Below, in pieces: positions 48,191 through 56,562 of a stretch of DNA of 64,000 bases. The notes below the pieces were generated by a model, which was not told where the DNA came from, ran no database searches, and saw only the letters and a list, made by a program, of their open reading frames with translations. Both the position numbers and the translations under genes were made by a program. Source of the DNA: an uncultured Pseudomonadales bacterium (lineage in GTDB: Bacteria; Pseudomonadota; Gammaproteobacteria; Pseudomonadales; Azotimanducaceae). Positions within the stretch are counted from its first letter, which is position 1. The number at the start of each line of letters is the position of its first letter. The DNA lies in the NCBI GenBank assembly GCA_938017975.1, contig CALIKQ010000006.1, positions 1 to 64,000 on the forward strand, given 5' to 3'.

Positions 48191-48628
48191 CTAGCCCCGC
48201 TTGGATGCAATGTAGGTCAAAGCATATTCGTAACCCGCAGAACCTAAGCCAGTAATCACACCCTCGGCGATATCAGATAGGTAAGAGTGATGGCGAAAGC
48301 TTTCGCGACTGTGAACATTGGATAAATGAACTTCGACAAACGGTATGGCCACCCCCGCAAAAGCGTCTCTTAGAGCTATGCTGGTGTGCGTTAACGCGCC
48401 TGGATTAATAATCACCCAGTCAACCGAGCCCTTGGCATCATGCAGCCGATTAATCAGTTCGTGTTCAGCATTGGACTGAAAAAAGCTAAGTTCGATGTCA
48501 GACTGTGCAGCGGCTGCAAGGAGCTTAGCCTCGATGTCCTGCAATGTTTCGTAGCCGTAGACTTCAGGCTCTCTCTCACCCAATAGGTTCAGGTTAGGTC
48601 CATTTAGCACCAGCACAGAATTCACCAT
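48191..48628 (-). CDS. aroQ: Type II 3-dehydroquinate dehydratase
   Basis: AroQ removes water from 3-dehydroquinate in the shikimate pathway. The 145-residue protein starts [21 protein letters not shown], with the catalytic Arg and Tyr in the lid, and has [16 protein letters not shown] and [20 protein letters not shown]. The ATG at 48628 is chosen because homologues start a few residues before LVLNGPNLN. It is intact, unlike its neighbours on both sides. Confidence 0.97.
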   Translation of the reverse strand: MVNSVLVLNGPNLNLLGEREPEVYGYETLQDIEAKLLAAAAQSDIELSFFQSNAEHELINRLHDAKGSVDWVIINPGALTHTSIALRDAFAGVAIPFVEVHLSNVHSRESFRHHSYLSDIAEGVITGLGSAGYEYALTYIASKRG

Positions 48629-49304
48629 AGATACGCTCTCTTGACTTTGTCTTCTCTCATTCGCTTTCACTAAAGGAACGCGCTTCGCGAACCATCCTAA
48701 ACCGAATTATTTAAAATGTATAATTTTCATTTTCCCGAATTTGAGTCAAATAAACCGTATTTTAGTGGATTTTAAAGGAGTTTATTTTATTCAGAAGGTG
48801 GGCACTAGCTGCCAACATGGCCGATAACCAAGAATTAAAGAAGATAGTAACGGCCCAATTCAATCCATCTGACCGACTAATTGGTAGAATTGATACATTT
48901 CTCCCAAGATTTTATGATTATGGCCTCTGCTTTTAACTAAAATAACCAGACCTTTGTTTTTAAAATTTTAGAAGATTTTAGAGGATTTTAGAGGATTTTA
49001 GAGGATTTTAGAGGATTTTAGAGGATTTTAGAGGATTTTAGTCAGTTTTGATTCTGAATACACGTATTGCCAGTGCTAACACGCATAGCCAGTGACATCG
49101 GGTTCGTGACGCATTTTATCAAAATAGATTTATAGACCGTCCGCTCATAAGGTCCAGTCACCCCAACACTATTGACGCCAACAAGACCCTCAGAGCCACC
49201 AGAATAATGACTTTAGTCATCGCTAACACATCAATCTACGCGGGTTTCAGCGGGCGCAGGTTTGCGCCCTAACCACCCGATCCAAAACGGGGAAGCCATC
49301 ACAC
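48629..49304. other. AT-rich, gene-free stretch between aroQ and the dsbD fragment
   Basis: About 676 bases, clearly more AT-rich than the rest of the window at 48690-49050. In relatives the rest of dsbD lies in this direction; I see no DsbD membrane segments or thioredoxin-like CxxC domain here. It contains a 10-bp tandem repeat at 48971-49040 and a related sequence (ATTTTAGTGGATTTTA) at about 48761-48776. A 39-codon frame at 48817-48936 on the plus strand has no clear ribosome binding site and no known relatives. Confidence 0.65.
48971..49040. repeat. 10-bp tandem repeat with phased A-tracts
   Basis: Six perfect copies of GAGGATTTTA (48981-49040) are preceded by one variant, GAAGATTTTA, and a weaker TAAAATTTTA. 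On the other strand each unit carries AAAA, repeated every 10 bases, close to the DNA helical turn. Such phasing is known to produce intrinsic curvature. Perfect identity of six units suggests recent expansion. Confidence 0.95.
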
Positions 49305-49787
49305 CTAGTCATCAGTGATTTCAAGTGGCCGCTTTTGAGGTGGGTAACAGTAGCCCCGATCCGCGCAGCCTTGATATCGCACTTCCCATCCCCCGGAGGC
49401 AGGCGCTGCGGCTGATAGTGCGCTAAGCGCCACGGACAGCTCAAGGTTATCTCTATATATCTCGACGTCACCAAAATACTCATCCACGTGGCGCTCACCG
49501 AGCGGTTTTTCGATATTCAGTGAGACTTCACTTCCTAGGCCAACCAAACTGATTCGATCCGCATACAAATAATGACCAGGAGTAATCAACCAACTCAATG
49601 TCAACTGACCATTCGCTCGATAGCTCGAAAATTGGAAGGCTTGATCAACAGGCAGCACCCTCGATAGGCCAGTGGTTTTAGACCAGGGCAATTTTTCAAA
49701 CAGACTCGAAGCCATCACGGAGCTCGCAGCGACTAACACCCATAACAACGCCGTTGATCGCACAAACTGATTCATTAAAGATTTCAT
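49305..49787 (-). CDS. Stand-alone DsbD N-terminal (alpha) domain protein
   Basis: The 160-residue protein has a signal peptide ending at about residue 26 and then only the periplasmic immunoglobulin-like alpha domain of DsbD. The redox pair is present as C141 and C147 in RYQGCADRGYCYPPQK, the signature of DsbD-alpha. It stops within ten residues after that. The eight-helix membrane domain and the C-terminal thioredoxin domain, about 400 residues in normal DsbD, are missing. In full DsbD the alpha domain hands electrons to DsbC and DsbG. Alone it would need an external electron donor such as a separate CcdA. The ATG at 49787 has AAGGG five bases upstream. Confidence 0.85.
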   Translation of the reverse strand: MKSLMNQFVRSTALLWVLVAASSVMASSLFEKLPWSKTTGLSRVLPVDQAFQFSSYRANGQLTLSWLITPGHYLYADRISLVGLGSEVSLNIEKPLGERHVDEYFGDVEIYRDNLELSVALSALSAAAPASGGWEVRYQGCADRGYCYPPQKRPLEITDD

Positions 49788-49829
49788 AACCGCCCTTTCT
49801 TTTTTTCCGCTCCAACGTAGACTTGCCCT

Positions 49830-50669
49830 ATGACTATGCACAAAGCTGAATCTGTTCAGAGCGCGCGACTCCAAACTTTTCTGTCAACCGCTCGGGCCAA
49901 AGATGGTTGGGCACTCGCCCGAACCACCCTCGCAACTATTATTCTAACGCTACACATCAGCAGCTGCACAATGATAACGCCCTCTGCCTCCGACGATGAG
50001 GCAGAACCAACTGCGATTCCCCTCTCTGACCCTGTGCCAACCCTTGATCAGAAGACTGAACTTGATTTGATCCTCAAGCAGGCCAAGGCCGCTTTTGATG
50101 CTAACGCATTGACGACTCCCAGCGATACCAGTGCCCTACACTACTACAGGGAGCTGCTCGCTCTGCGACCGAATCACCCCGCTGCTCTGGAGGGGCTGAA
50201 CAACATTGTCGATCGTTATATCGCCTGGGCCCTGGTTGCCATTGACCAAGGCAACTTCGCCAAAGCCCATCAATTTTTAGAGCGTGCTGCCACTGTGAAT
50301 CCGAAATCCCCTTCGATTGCAGCGGCCTCAGAGCAGATCCGGCGCAAGCGCGAGCAAGCCACATCGATTGAAATTATCCCAGACTGGCTGATTGTAGGGC
50401 GTGACACAGATATGAATGAAGATGATACTCATAACGCAAAAATAGTTAGTACTTACTTCTCAGATATCGCTAATAAAATAGATTATCTTTCCGCCAAAGC
50501 GACCATCTACTCGAAAACCGACCGCGAAGGTCGGTGGATCTACCAACAGATTAATGCGCACACGGTACAACGACTCAGAGCAACCCTAAAGATTGATACG
50601 CCCAGTCGCATTGAACTGCATTTTAAGCCCCAACTTGGTACGATTACGACTCCTCCCAAAGCACCTTAG
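49830..50669 (+). CDS. TPR-containing putative lipoprotein
   Basis: A 279-residue protein with an unusually long N-terminal extension, a hydrophobic stretch near 31-45 and a possible lipobox HISSC with Cys46. Two tetratricopeptide-like helical pairs follow (ALHYYRELLALRPNHPAALEGL and QGNFAKAHQFLERAATVNP, about 102-170). The C-terminal 110 residues are not recognised. It lies three bases before a DUF2333 gene, so the two probably act together at the envelope. The start is uncertain: a shorter form beginning near the hydrophobic segment would look more like a lipoprotein. It diverges from the dsbD fragment. Confidence 0.7.
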   Translation: MTMHKAESVQSARLQTFLSTARAKDGWALARTTLATIILTLHISSCTMITPSASDDEAEPTAIPLSDPVPTLDQKTELDLILKQAKAAFDANALTTPSDTSALHYYRELLALRPNHPAALEGLNNIVDRYIAWALVAIDQGNFAKAHQFLERAATVNPKSPSIAAASEQIRRKREQATSIEIIPDWLIVGRDTDMNEDDTHNAKIVSTYFSDIANKIDYLSAKATIYSKTDREGRWIYQQINAHTVQRLRATLKIDTPSRIELHFKPQLGTITTPPKAP

Positions 50670-50672
50670 ACA

Positions 50673-51743
50673 ATGAAGAATCCGTTTAAGAACCTTTTTC
50701 GCGCATCACTCGATGAAAAACTAGAGCAGCTCGAGACCATGGAAGCTGGGCCAAGCCTCAAACTATCCCTGGGTTTCCTGGGCGCAACCCTGCTGATGGC
50801 TCTCGTCTTGACCGCCGGGTTGGGATTTCATTGGAGCAGCGAACCGGACCTTTTTGATCAGACAAATGGCTCGCTTAAAGCCCTCAGAACATCAACAGAC
50901 GTCACCGTCACTGGGACGAGCACGGTTGAAGCGCTGAGCCTGCTCGGCGAAACCCTCCTCACCAAGCCTGGCGGCTATCTCAGCAATGATCGGTTACCCC
51001 CGGGTATTTTTCTCGACAACCTACCAAACTGGGAATTTGGCGTATTGGTTCAGATTCGCGATCTGACTCGCGCGCTTCGCAACACCCTGAGCCGCTCGCA
51101 GTCACAATCGAGCGAAGACCCTGATCTGGTCAGCGCCGAAAATCAATTTTACTTCGACAACAATTCTTGGATTCTTCCTGCAACAGAAGATGAGTACCGC
51201 AAAGGTTTAACGGCCCTAAATGACTATCACAAACGTCTGAGTGATCCGCGACAACAGCAAGCACAGTTTTATGCGCGAGCCGACAACCTGAGCCTGTGGT
51301 TGGGTGAGGTTGAGACTCGGCTTGGCTCTTTATCCCAAAGACTCAGCGCAAGCGTCGGCAAACGTCAACTCGACACCGGTTTAGCCGGCGACAGCGCAGC
51401 CGAGCAGTCCACCGCGACAGCCATCGAAAATGAAATCAAAACGCCTTGGCTTGAACTTGACGATGTTTTTTACGAGGCTCGGGGTTCAACCTGGGCGCTG
51501 ATTCATTTGCTTCGGGCGGTGGAAACCGATTTCGCGCCCGTACTTGAGAAAAAAAATGCAACTGTGAGCCTGCAACAAATCATTCGGGAACTCGAACCCA
51601 CCCAAGAGAAGCTTTGGAGCCCGCTCATTCTCAACGGCAGTGGCTTAGGTGTGTTAGCCAATCACTCGCTGGTGATGGCGTCACACATCTCTCGCGCCAA
51701 TGCTGCGATCAGCGACCTACGACAATTACTAGAGCAGGGCTAA
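50673..51743 (+). CDS. DUF2333 family inner-membrane protein
   Basis: A 356-residue protein with one membrane segment near residues 32-52 and a large periplasmic part. Segments such as GETLLTKPGGYLSNDRLPPGIFLDNLPNWEFGVL and YARADNLSLWLGEVETRLGSLSQRLS match DUF2333, a gammaproteobacterial family of unknown function. The mostly helical periplasmic region is rich in Gln and Ser between about 140 and 210. Its ATG follows the TPR gene stop by three bases. Confidence 0.82.
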   Translation: MKNPFKNLFRASLDEKLEQLETMEAGPSLKLSLGFLGATLLMALVLTAGLGFHWSSEPDLFDQTNGSLKALRTSTDVTVTGTSTVEALSLLGETLLTKPGGYLSNDRLPPGIFLDNLPNWEFGVLVQIRDLTRALRNTLSRSQSQSSEDPDLVSAENQFYFDNNSWILPATEDEYRKGLTALNDYHKRLSDPRQQQAQFYARADNLSLWLGEVETRLGSLSQRLSASVGKRQLDTGLAGDSAAEQSTATAIENEIKTPWLELDDVFYEARGSTWALIHLLRAVETDFAPVLEKKNATVSLQQIIRELEPTQEKLWSPLILNGSGLGVLANHSLVMASHISRANAAISDLRQLLEQG

Positions 51744-51850
51744 CTTCGACACCATCTGCGCCTAGTTTTTTGGCCACAAGACGTTGAATCACCCAGGATC
51801 TCATCAGAGAGCGGTTCCCAGATCGCCTACAATTTTGTACCATTAGCGCG

Positions 51851-51865
51851 CGCCCGAATCGGGCG
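51851..51865. promoter_or_regulatory. Inverted repeat in the hppA leader
   Basis: CGCCCGA and TCGGGCG flank a single A, followed by a G-run, about 34 bases before the hppA ATG. The near-perfect palindrome with a one-base centre suits a protein-binding operator better than an RNA hairpin. No regulator can be named. A TACAAT hexamer at 51829-51834 could be the -10 box, but I see no matching -35. Confidence 0.35.
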
Positions 51866-51898
51866 GGGGGTTACTATCACAATTTATTGAGATCACTT

Positions 51899-53929
51899 AT
51901 GACTTTTGACAATCATTTGCCGCCACTTTTTGGCGTATTCGGACTCGTCGTCGCGTTTGTCATCTATGTCGTCATGACACGACAAGATGAAGGCACAGAG
52001 AAAATAAAAAAGATCGCCGACGCCATCCATCGGGGTGCAATGGTCTTCATGCATACTGAGTACAAGCTGCTCTTTATGTTTGCGACACCTGTCGGACTTT
52101 TACTTTGGTATTTCTTAGGCACGAACACTGCCATATCTTTTGCCGCAGGCGCGCTTTCATCGGCCCTCGCGGGATACCTCGGTATGTTTTCTGCCACGAA
52201 AGCCAACGTTCGCACAACAGCCGCAGCGCAATCTAGCGGCCAAGCTGGTGCGCTTACCGTCGCCTTTTATGGTGGATCGATTATGGGCCTTTGTGTCGCA
52301 TCACTCGGCCTGATTGGTTTGGGGTCGCTGTATTGGTTGTTTGGCGGTGATCCAGCAACCGCTCACGCAATCCACGGTTTTGGAATGGGCGGCTCAGTGG
52401 TCGCATTATTCAGTCGCGTTGGCGGTGGAATTTTCACAAAGAGTGCTGATGTTGGTGCAGATCTCGTCGGGAAGGTCGAAGCTGGTATTCCTGAGGATGA
52501 TCCCCGGAACCCAGGAGTCATTGCGGACAACGTGGGCGACAACGTGGGCGATGTGGCCGGGATGGGCTCGGACATTTTCGAGTCTTATTGCGGCTCGATG
52601 ATCGCAACGATCGCAATTGCATCAACCATGGTGATGTCAGATCCCACCGCCACTGCGCTGCTAGCTGGCGCCACGGGTGATCAGGCCAAAGCCAATCTGA
52701 TGGCGTTTCCTTTGATGCTCGCATCGATCGGACTCCTCTGCTCCATTATCGGCATTATCGTGGTTCGATTACGCTCGAACGCGGCGCCGGAGAAAGCGCT
52801 TCGCACAGGACACCAACTCTCAGCCGTTCTTCTCATCGCAGGCGCTTATTGGCTCACGGGTCAAATGGGACTCAGCGCCAATGTTTTATACGCCATTATT
52901 GCTGGCGCCCTCGGCGGGATGGCCATTGGCCTGATTACTGAGTACTACACCGCAAGCAAGCCGGTCGAGCGCATCGCAGAGTCAGGCAAAACAGGAACCG
53001 CAACAGTCATGATCACAGGGCTCGCGGTTGGCATGGAGTCGGTTGTTGCACCTATCTTGTTTATTGCTGGCATCATCTACGTGTCGACTGAATTTGCTGG
53101 ACTGTATGGCGTTGGTATCGCCGCGGTCGGTATGCTCGCAACGGTCGGTATGACCATGGCACTCGATGCCTATGGACCCGTCGCTGACAATGCTGGCGGC
53201 ATTGCCGAGATGGGCGGCCTCGGTGAGGACATTCGGAAAATTACCGATGGTCTTGACGAAGTAGGTAACACCACTGCTGCGATCGGAAAAGGCTTTGCCA
53301 TCGGGGCAGCTGCTCTCGCTGCACTGGCCATCATTGCCGCTTTCGTTGAGACGATGTTACAAAAATATCCAGACTTCGAATTGCAATTGTCAAACCCCAT
53401 GGTCTTGGTTGGGATTTTCATTGGAGGAACACTCCCATTTCTGATCGCTTCGATCACTATGACCGCCGTGGGCGATGCCGCAATGGAAATGATTGAGGAA
53501 ATTCGGCGTCAATTTCGAGAAATCAAAGGTTTGATGGAAGGCGAAGCTGAACCTGATCACGAAAAATGTGTGGAGATTGCGACCAGCGCTGCGCTCAAGA
53601 AAATGATTCTCCCTGGCGTGATAGCTGTCGCAGCACCGCCATTGGTTGGATTTGTTTTGGGTGCTGAGTCTCTTGGTGGCATGCTTGCTGGCGCGCTACT
53701 GGGCTGCGTACTGATGGCATTAATGATGGCCAATGCGGGCGGTGCGTGGGACAACGCTAAGAAGTATATCGAAAAAGGCAATTTTGGCGGTAAAGGCTCT
53801 GAAGTCCATGCGGCAGTGGTCGTTGGTGACACCGTCGGAGACCCGTTCAAAGACACTTCCGGACCTGCCATGAACATTTTGATTAATGTTATGGCCATCG
53901 TCAGTCTTGTGATCGCACCACTCCTGTAA
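51899..53929 (+). CDS. hppA: Ion-pumping membrane pyrophosphatase, K+-dependent type
   Basis: This enzyme couples PPi hydrolysis to ion export across the inner membrane. The 676-residue protein has about 16 membrane segments and the catalytic acidic motifs [25 protein letters not shown] and [21 protein letters not shown]. Family knowledge: K+-independent enzymes have Lys after GNTT, and this one reads [11 protein letters not shown], so it should need K+. The Glu in FESY is in the position seen in Na+-pumping members, but that alone does not settle H+ versus Na+. The ATG at 51899 is chosen over an upstream TTG. A strong terminator follows. Confidence 0.95.
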   Translation: MTFDNHLPPLFGVFGLVVAFVIYVVMTRQDEGTEKIKKIADAIHRGAMVFMHTEYKLLFMFATPVGLLLWYFLGTNTAISFAAGALSSALAGYLGMFSATKANVRTTAAAQSSGQAGALTVAFYGGSIMGLCVASLGLIGLGSLYWLFGGDPATAHAIHGFGMGGSVVALFSRVGGGIFTKSADVGADLVGKVEAGIPEDDPRNPGVIADNVGDNVGDVAGMGSDIFESYCGSMIATIAIASTMVMSDPTATALLAGATGDQAKANLMAFPLMLASIGLLCSIIGIIVVRLRSNAAPEKALRTGHQLSAVLLIAGAYWLTGQMGLSANVLYAIIAGALGGMAIGLITEYYTASKPVERIAESGKTGTATVMITGLAVGMESVVAPILFIAGIIYVSTEFAGLYGVGIAAVGMLATVGMTMALDAYGPVADNAGGIAEMGGLGEDIRKITDGLDEVGNTTAAIGKGFAIGAAALAALAIIAAFVETMLQKYPDFELQLSNPMVLVGIFIGGTLPFLIASITMTAVGDAAMEMIEEIRRQFREIKGLMEGEAEPDHEKCVEIATSAALKKMILPGVIAVAAPPLVGFVLGAESLGGMLAGALLGCVLMALMMANAGGAWDNAKKYIEKGNFGGKGSEVHAAVVVGDTVGDPFKDTSGPAMNILINVMAIVSLVIAPLL

Positions 53930-53944
53930 AGCAATCCAAGACCT

Positions 53945-53974
53945 AAAAAAGCGAGCCTCGGCTCGCTTTTTTTT
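53945..53974 (+). terminator. Intrinsic terminator after hppA
   Basis: GCGAGC and GCTCGC enclose the loop CTCG, with six A bases before the stem and eight T bases after it. It begins about 20 bases past the hppA stop. The flanking A and T runs allow function in both directions, but the gene on the other side (a CMD-family gene) is also on the plus strand. Confidence 0.93.
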
Positions 53975-54030
53975 GCCCGAAGATAGGAAGATCTGAATCC
54001 AGCATCTTCTCTCAGAACTCAGGAGACCCA

Positions 54031-54603
54031 ATGAAAAAGCGTTTTGTAGCGACCCCCTCCCAAAACCTCACAACCGAGCAGGCCGAACTACAGGCATTGA
54101 TTGCCGAGTCCAGAAACTTATCGCCCCAACAAGCGCTAGAAGGACCCTTTGGACCCTGGACGGAATCTCCCGAAATGGGCCAACACTTGTCTCGTATGGG
54201 TGTATTCCATCGCTATAACAGTTGCCTCAATCGCCAACAAATCGAACTCGCAATTTTGGTCACTGCGAAATTTTGGCGGGCCAAATTTGAATGGTGGGCT
54301 CACAAACCAATGGCCATGGCAGCGGGAGTGCCTACCGACGTCATTGAGGCAATCCACAAAGGCACGCTGCCAATATTTCCGGATGCTCGAGATGCCGCGA
54401 TCTATCACTTTGTACTTGAGCTACATGAGCAGCATCACCTTACTACGCCAATTTTTGAGCGCGCCGCTGAATTGCTCGGGCAACAAGGTGTTATCGAACT
54501 GGTTGGTCTCTGCGGTTATTATACGACCGTCTCGATGACGCTCAATGCGCTCGAAATCGGGCTACCTGATGGCGCGGAGGACCCTTTTCCGGAACCACTC
54601 TAA
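54031..54603 (+). CDS. Carboxymuconolactone decarboxylase family protein
   Basis: A 190-residue helical protein of the CMD/AhpD-like group. The core segment RQQIELAILVTAKFWRAKFEWWAHKPMAMAAGV matches the family, with Glu and His in place of the CxxC redox pair of AhpD, so a peroxidase role is unlikely. The C-terminal segment ELLGQQGVIELVGLCGYYTTVSMTLNAL is also typical. The substrate is unknown. It stands alone between the hppA terminator and convergent pfp. Confidence 0.85.
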   Translation: MKKRFVATPSQNLTTEQAELQALIAESRNLSPQQALEGPFGPWTESPEMGQHLSRMGVFHRYNSCLNRQQIELAILVTAKFWRAKFEWWAHKPMAMAAGVPTDVIEAIHKGTLPIFPDARDAAIYHFVLELHEQHHLTTPIFERAAELLGQQGVIELVGLCGYYTTVSMTLNALEIGLPDGAEDPFPEPL

Positions 54604-54653
54604 ACCGCTTTCATCCAAAAGACCGGCGCCTCAAAAGACAACACACGTGATGA

Positions 54654-55913
54654 TCACTTGCCTTCAAAGGGAGGCAGTTTCTTGGGACACAAGTTGTTTT
54701 TAAGCCGCACGTATCTTGGAATACCTTGATCATAAGGCGGATAATCTTCTCCTCGTACCAAAGGCCGCAGGTACGCGAGGCCCGCCTCGGTTATTCCCCA
54801 GCCATCTCGAGTAATAAATTTCTTCGGCATTTTTTTCTCGACGTTCGCGACCTTTGATAAAGCAACCGAACCGGTTCGCCATCGATAACCCCGGCCCTGA
54901 CTTCGCTCAAGGGTTACCATCACACCACTCTTGCCGCTCGCGGCGAGCCTCACTGCTGATGCACCAACTGCGTATGCTTGATCAACGTCGACTTTTGAAG
55001 CGACGTGTCGGGCAGCTCGTTGAAGGTAATCAGACACTGCCCAATGGCATTTAAAGCCCAACTGATTTTTGATCAGATCCACAAGCATCGGTGCCACCCC
55101 CCCAAGCTGGGCATGACCGAACGCGTCCACCCCCCCTGACTCAGCGAGAAAACGTCCGTCCGCGGTTTGAGCGCCTTCCGATGCCACGATCACGCAATAG
55201 TCTTCTCGGGCAACTGTGGCGGCAACCCTCTTCAAGAACCGTGTCTGATCAAACGGAACTTCCGGAAGGATCACCAAATGAGGTGGATCCGATTTTTGGG
55301 TCGCTGCAAGCGCAGAGGCTGCAGCGATCCAACCAGCGTGGCGCCCCATCACCTCCAGGACAAACACCTTGGTTGAGGACGCCGCCATCGAGGCGACGTC
55401 TAATCCAGCTTCCAACGTCGATATTGCGACATACTTCGCAACTGAGCCGAAGCCTGGACAGGTATCTGTAAAAGGCAGGTCATTATCCACCGTTTTCGGA
55501 ATCCCGATACACTGCACTGGATAACCCATCCGAGTGCTATAAGCCGCAACCTTGTTAGCGGTATCTTGCGAATCTCCACCACCATTGTAGAAAAAATAAC
55601 CAATTCCGTGAGCTTTAAAGACCTCAAGAATACGTTGGTATTCCCTCGGATTTTCCTCGGGCGACTTTAACTTAAATCGACAAGAACCGAAGGCGCCGCT
55701 CGGCGTGTGCCGCAATCCAGAAATGTTGCGCTTCGGCTCGAGCGAGGTATCAATCAACTCCTCGTTGAGCGCGCCCAAAATACCGTTCTTACCGACAAAA
55801 ACCTTGCCCATCTTCGGCGTTTCGCGAGCGGTTTCGATCACACCGCAGGCAGACGCGTTAATCACCGCTGTGACACCACCCGATTGCGCATAAAATATAT
55901 TCGATCCTGCCAC
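54654..55913 (-). CDS. pfp: Pyrophosphate-dependent 6-phosphofructokinase
   Basis: The 419-residue protein is a group A phosphofructokinase. Known phosphoryl-donor determinants are visible. GGGDS at 111-115 places Asp114 where ATP enzymes have Gly, and IPKTVDND at 138-145 places Lys140 where ATP enzymes have Gly. Both indicate PPi as donor. The catalytic Asp143 is present, and VMGRHAGWIA binds fructose-6-phosphate. PPi-PFK is reversible, so it serves both glycolysis and gluconeogenesis. It lies 0.7 kb from the membrane pyrophosphatase, on the opposite strand, which suggests PPi is an energy currency here. Confidence 0.93.
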   Translation of the reverse strand: MAGSNIFYAQSGGVTAVINASACGVIETARETPKMGKVFVGKNGILGALNEELIDTSLEPKRNISGLRHTPSGAFGSCRFKLKSPEENPREYQRILEVFKAHGIGYFFYNGGGDSQDTANKVAAYSTRMGYPVQCIGIPKTVDNDLPFTDTCPGFGSVAKYVAISTLEAGLDVASMAASSTKVFVLEVMGRHAGWIAAASALAATQKSDPPHLVILPEVPFDQTRFLKRVAATVAREDYCVIVASEGAQTADGRFLAESGGVDAFGHAQLGGVAPMLVDLIKNQLGFKCHWAVSDYLQRAARHVASKVDVDQAYAVGASAVRLAASGKSGVMVTLERSQGRGYRWRTGSVALSKVANVEKKMPKKFITRDGWGITEAGLAYLRPLVRGEDYPPYDQGIPRYVRLKNNLCPKKLPPFEGK

Positions 55914-56051
55914 ATCTCTTTCCTTGCTCGCCTTTCAATCGATTATAACGAACTGGGGACCGAAGCCGATCCATTAATTAGCCCTCTAGACTTGAATTAC
56001 GCGCCGTTGAACTTATGTAACGCTCACAATCAATATAAAGGCGAAAAAACC

Positions 56052-56510
56052 ATGACCCATTTAATGCGATTAAGCGCGATACATCCTTTTGGAGAGCGAG
56101 TAGCACAATTGATGAACCTGCCAACGATGACCTCGCAGCATCAGGGATATCGAGCACCACAAAACCTTGGCGGACAGACGAGCCATGCGCCCCTGTCTTA
56201 TCATCTCGAAGCGTCACCGTCTCACTATACGCTGGCGCTCTGCGTGCCAGGCGTCGCGCCAAGTGATATCGAGATCACGACAGAATCGAATCAATTACAG
56301 GTCACCCTCAGATCCTCTTCACAGGAGGAGGCAACCCAAGCGCAATGGCTTTATCCCGAGATCGACGGCTCGAATGGACAGCGGTCCTTCAATTTACCAA
56401 AGGATGCCGACATTGACTCCATCTCGGGCAAACTTGAACGCGGGATAATCAATATCAGCATTCCGAGAGTTCAAAAGTCGCCTCCTCGAGTTGTCCCTAT
56501 CGAGGGTTAG
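56052..56510 (+). CDS. Small heat shock protein, Hsp20/alpha-crystallin family
   Basis: A 152-residue holdase. After a variable N-terminal arm of about 55 residues, the alpha-crystallin domain spans about 58-145 with YTLALCVPGVAPSDIEITTE, RSFNLPKDADIDSISGKLERGIINISIPR (the A-x-x-x-G-x-L motif appears as ISGKLERGIINI) and a short tail. The ATG has AAAGG upstream; the frame extends further upstream into pfp antisense, which I reject. CTTGAA occurs at 55991-55996, but no matching sigma-32 -10 element is found. Confidence 0.9.
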   Translation: MTHLMRLSAIHPFGERVAQLMNLPTMTSQHQGYRAPQNLGGQTSHAPLSYHLEASPSHYTLALCVPGVAPSDIEITTESNQLQVTLRSSSQEEATQAQWLYPEIDGSNGQRSFNLPKDADIDSISGKLERGIINISIPRVQKSPPRVVPIEG

Positions 56511-56562
56511 GACTGGAATCACTGACCTCATCTAAGCCTGGACGAAACCTGGCGGCGACGCC

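Noticed and set aside
48817-48936. 39-codon plus-strand frame in the AT-rich spacer beginning MADNQELKKIV
   Set aside because: Its composition is protein-like, but the only purine-rich site is too far upstream and no relative is recognised. Evidence is insufficient for a gene.
48971-49040. CRISPR array
   Set aside because: Units are contiguous 10-mers without spacers, and there are no cas genes. It is a simple tandem repeat. The same applies to the 18-bp array at 26113-26202.
49158-49220. 20-codon hydrophobic minus-strand frame downstream of the dsbD fragment
   Set aside because: Considered as a remnant of a DsbD membrane helix or a small membrane peptide. It is too short, has no ribosome binding site and does not match DsbD.
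55991-56051. Sigma-32 heat-shock promoter for the hsp20 gene
   Set aside because: CTTGAA is present, but no CCCCAT-like -10 element follows at the right distance.
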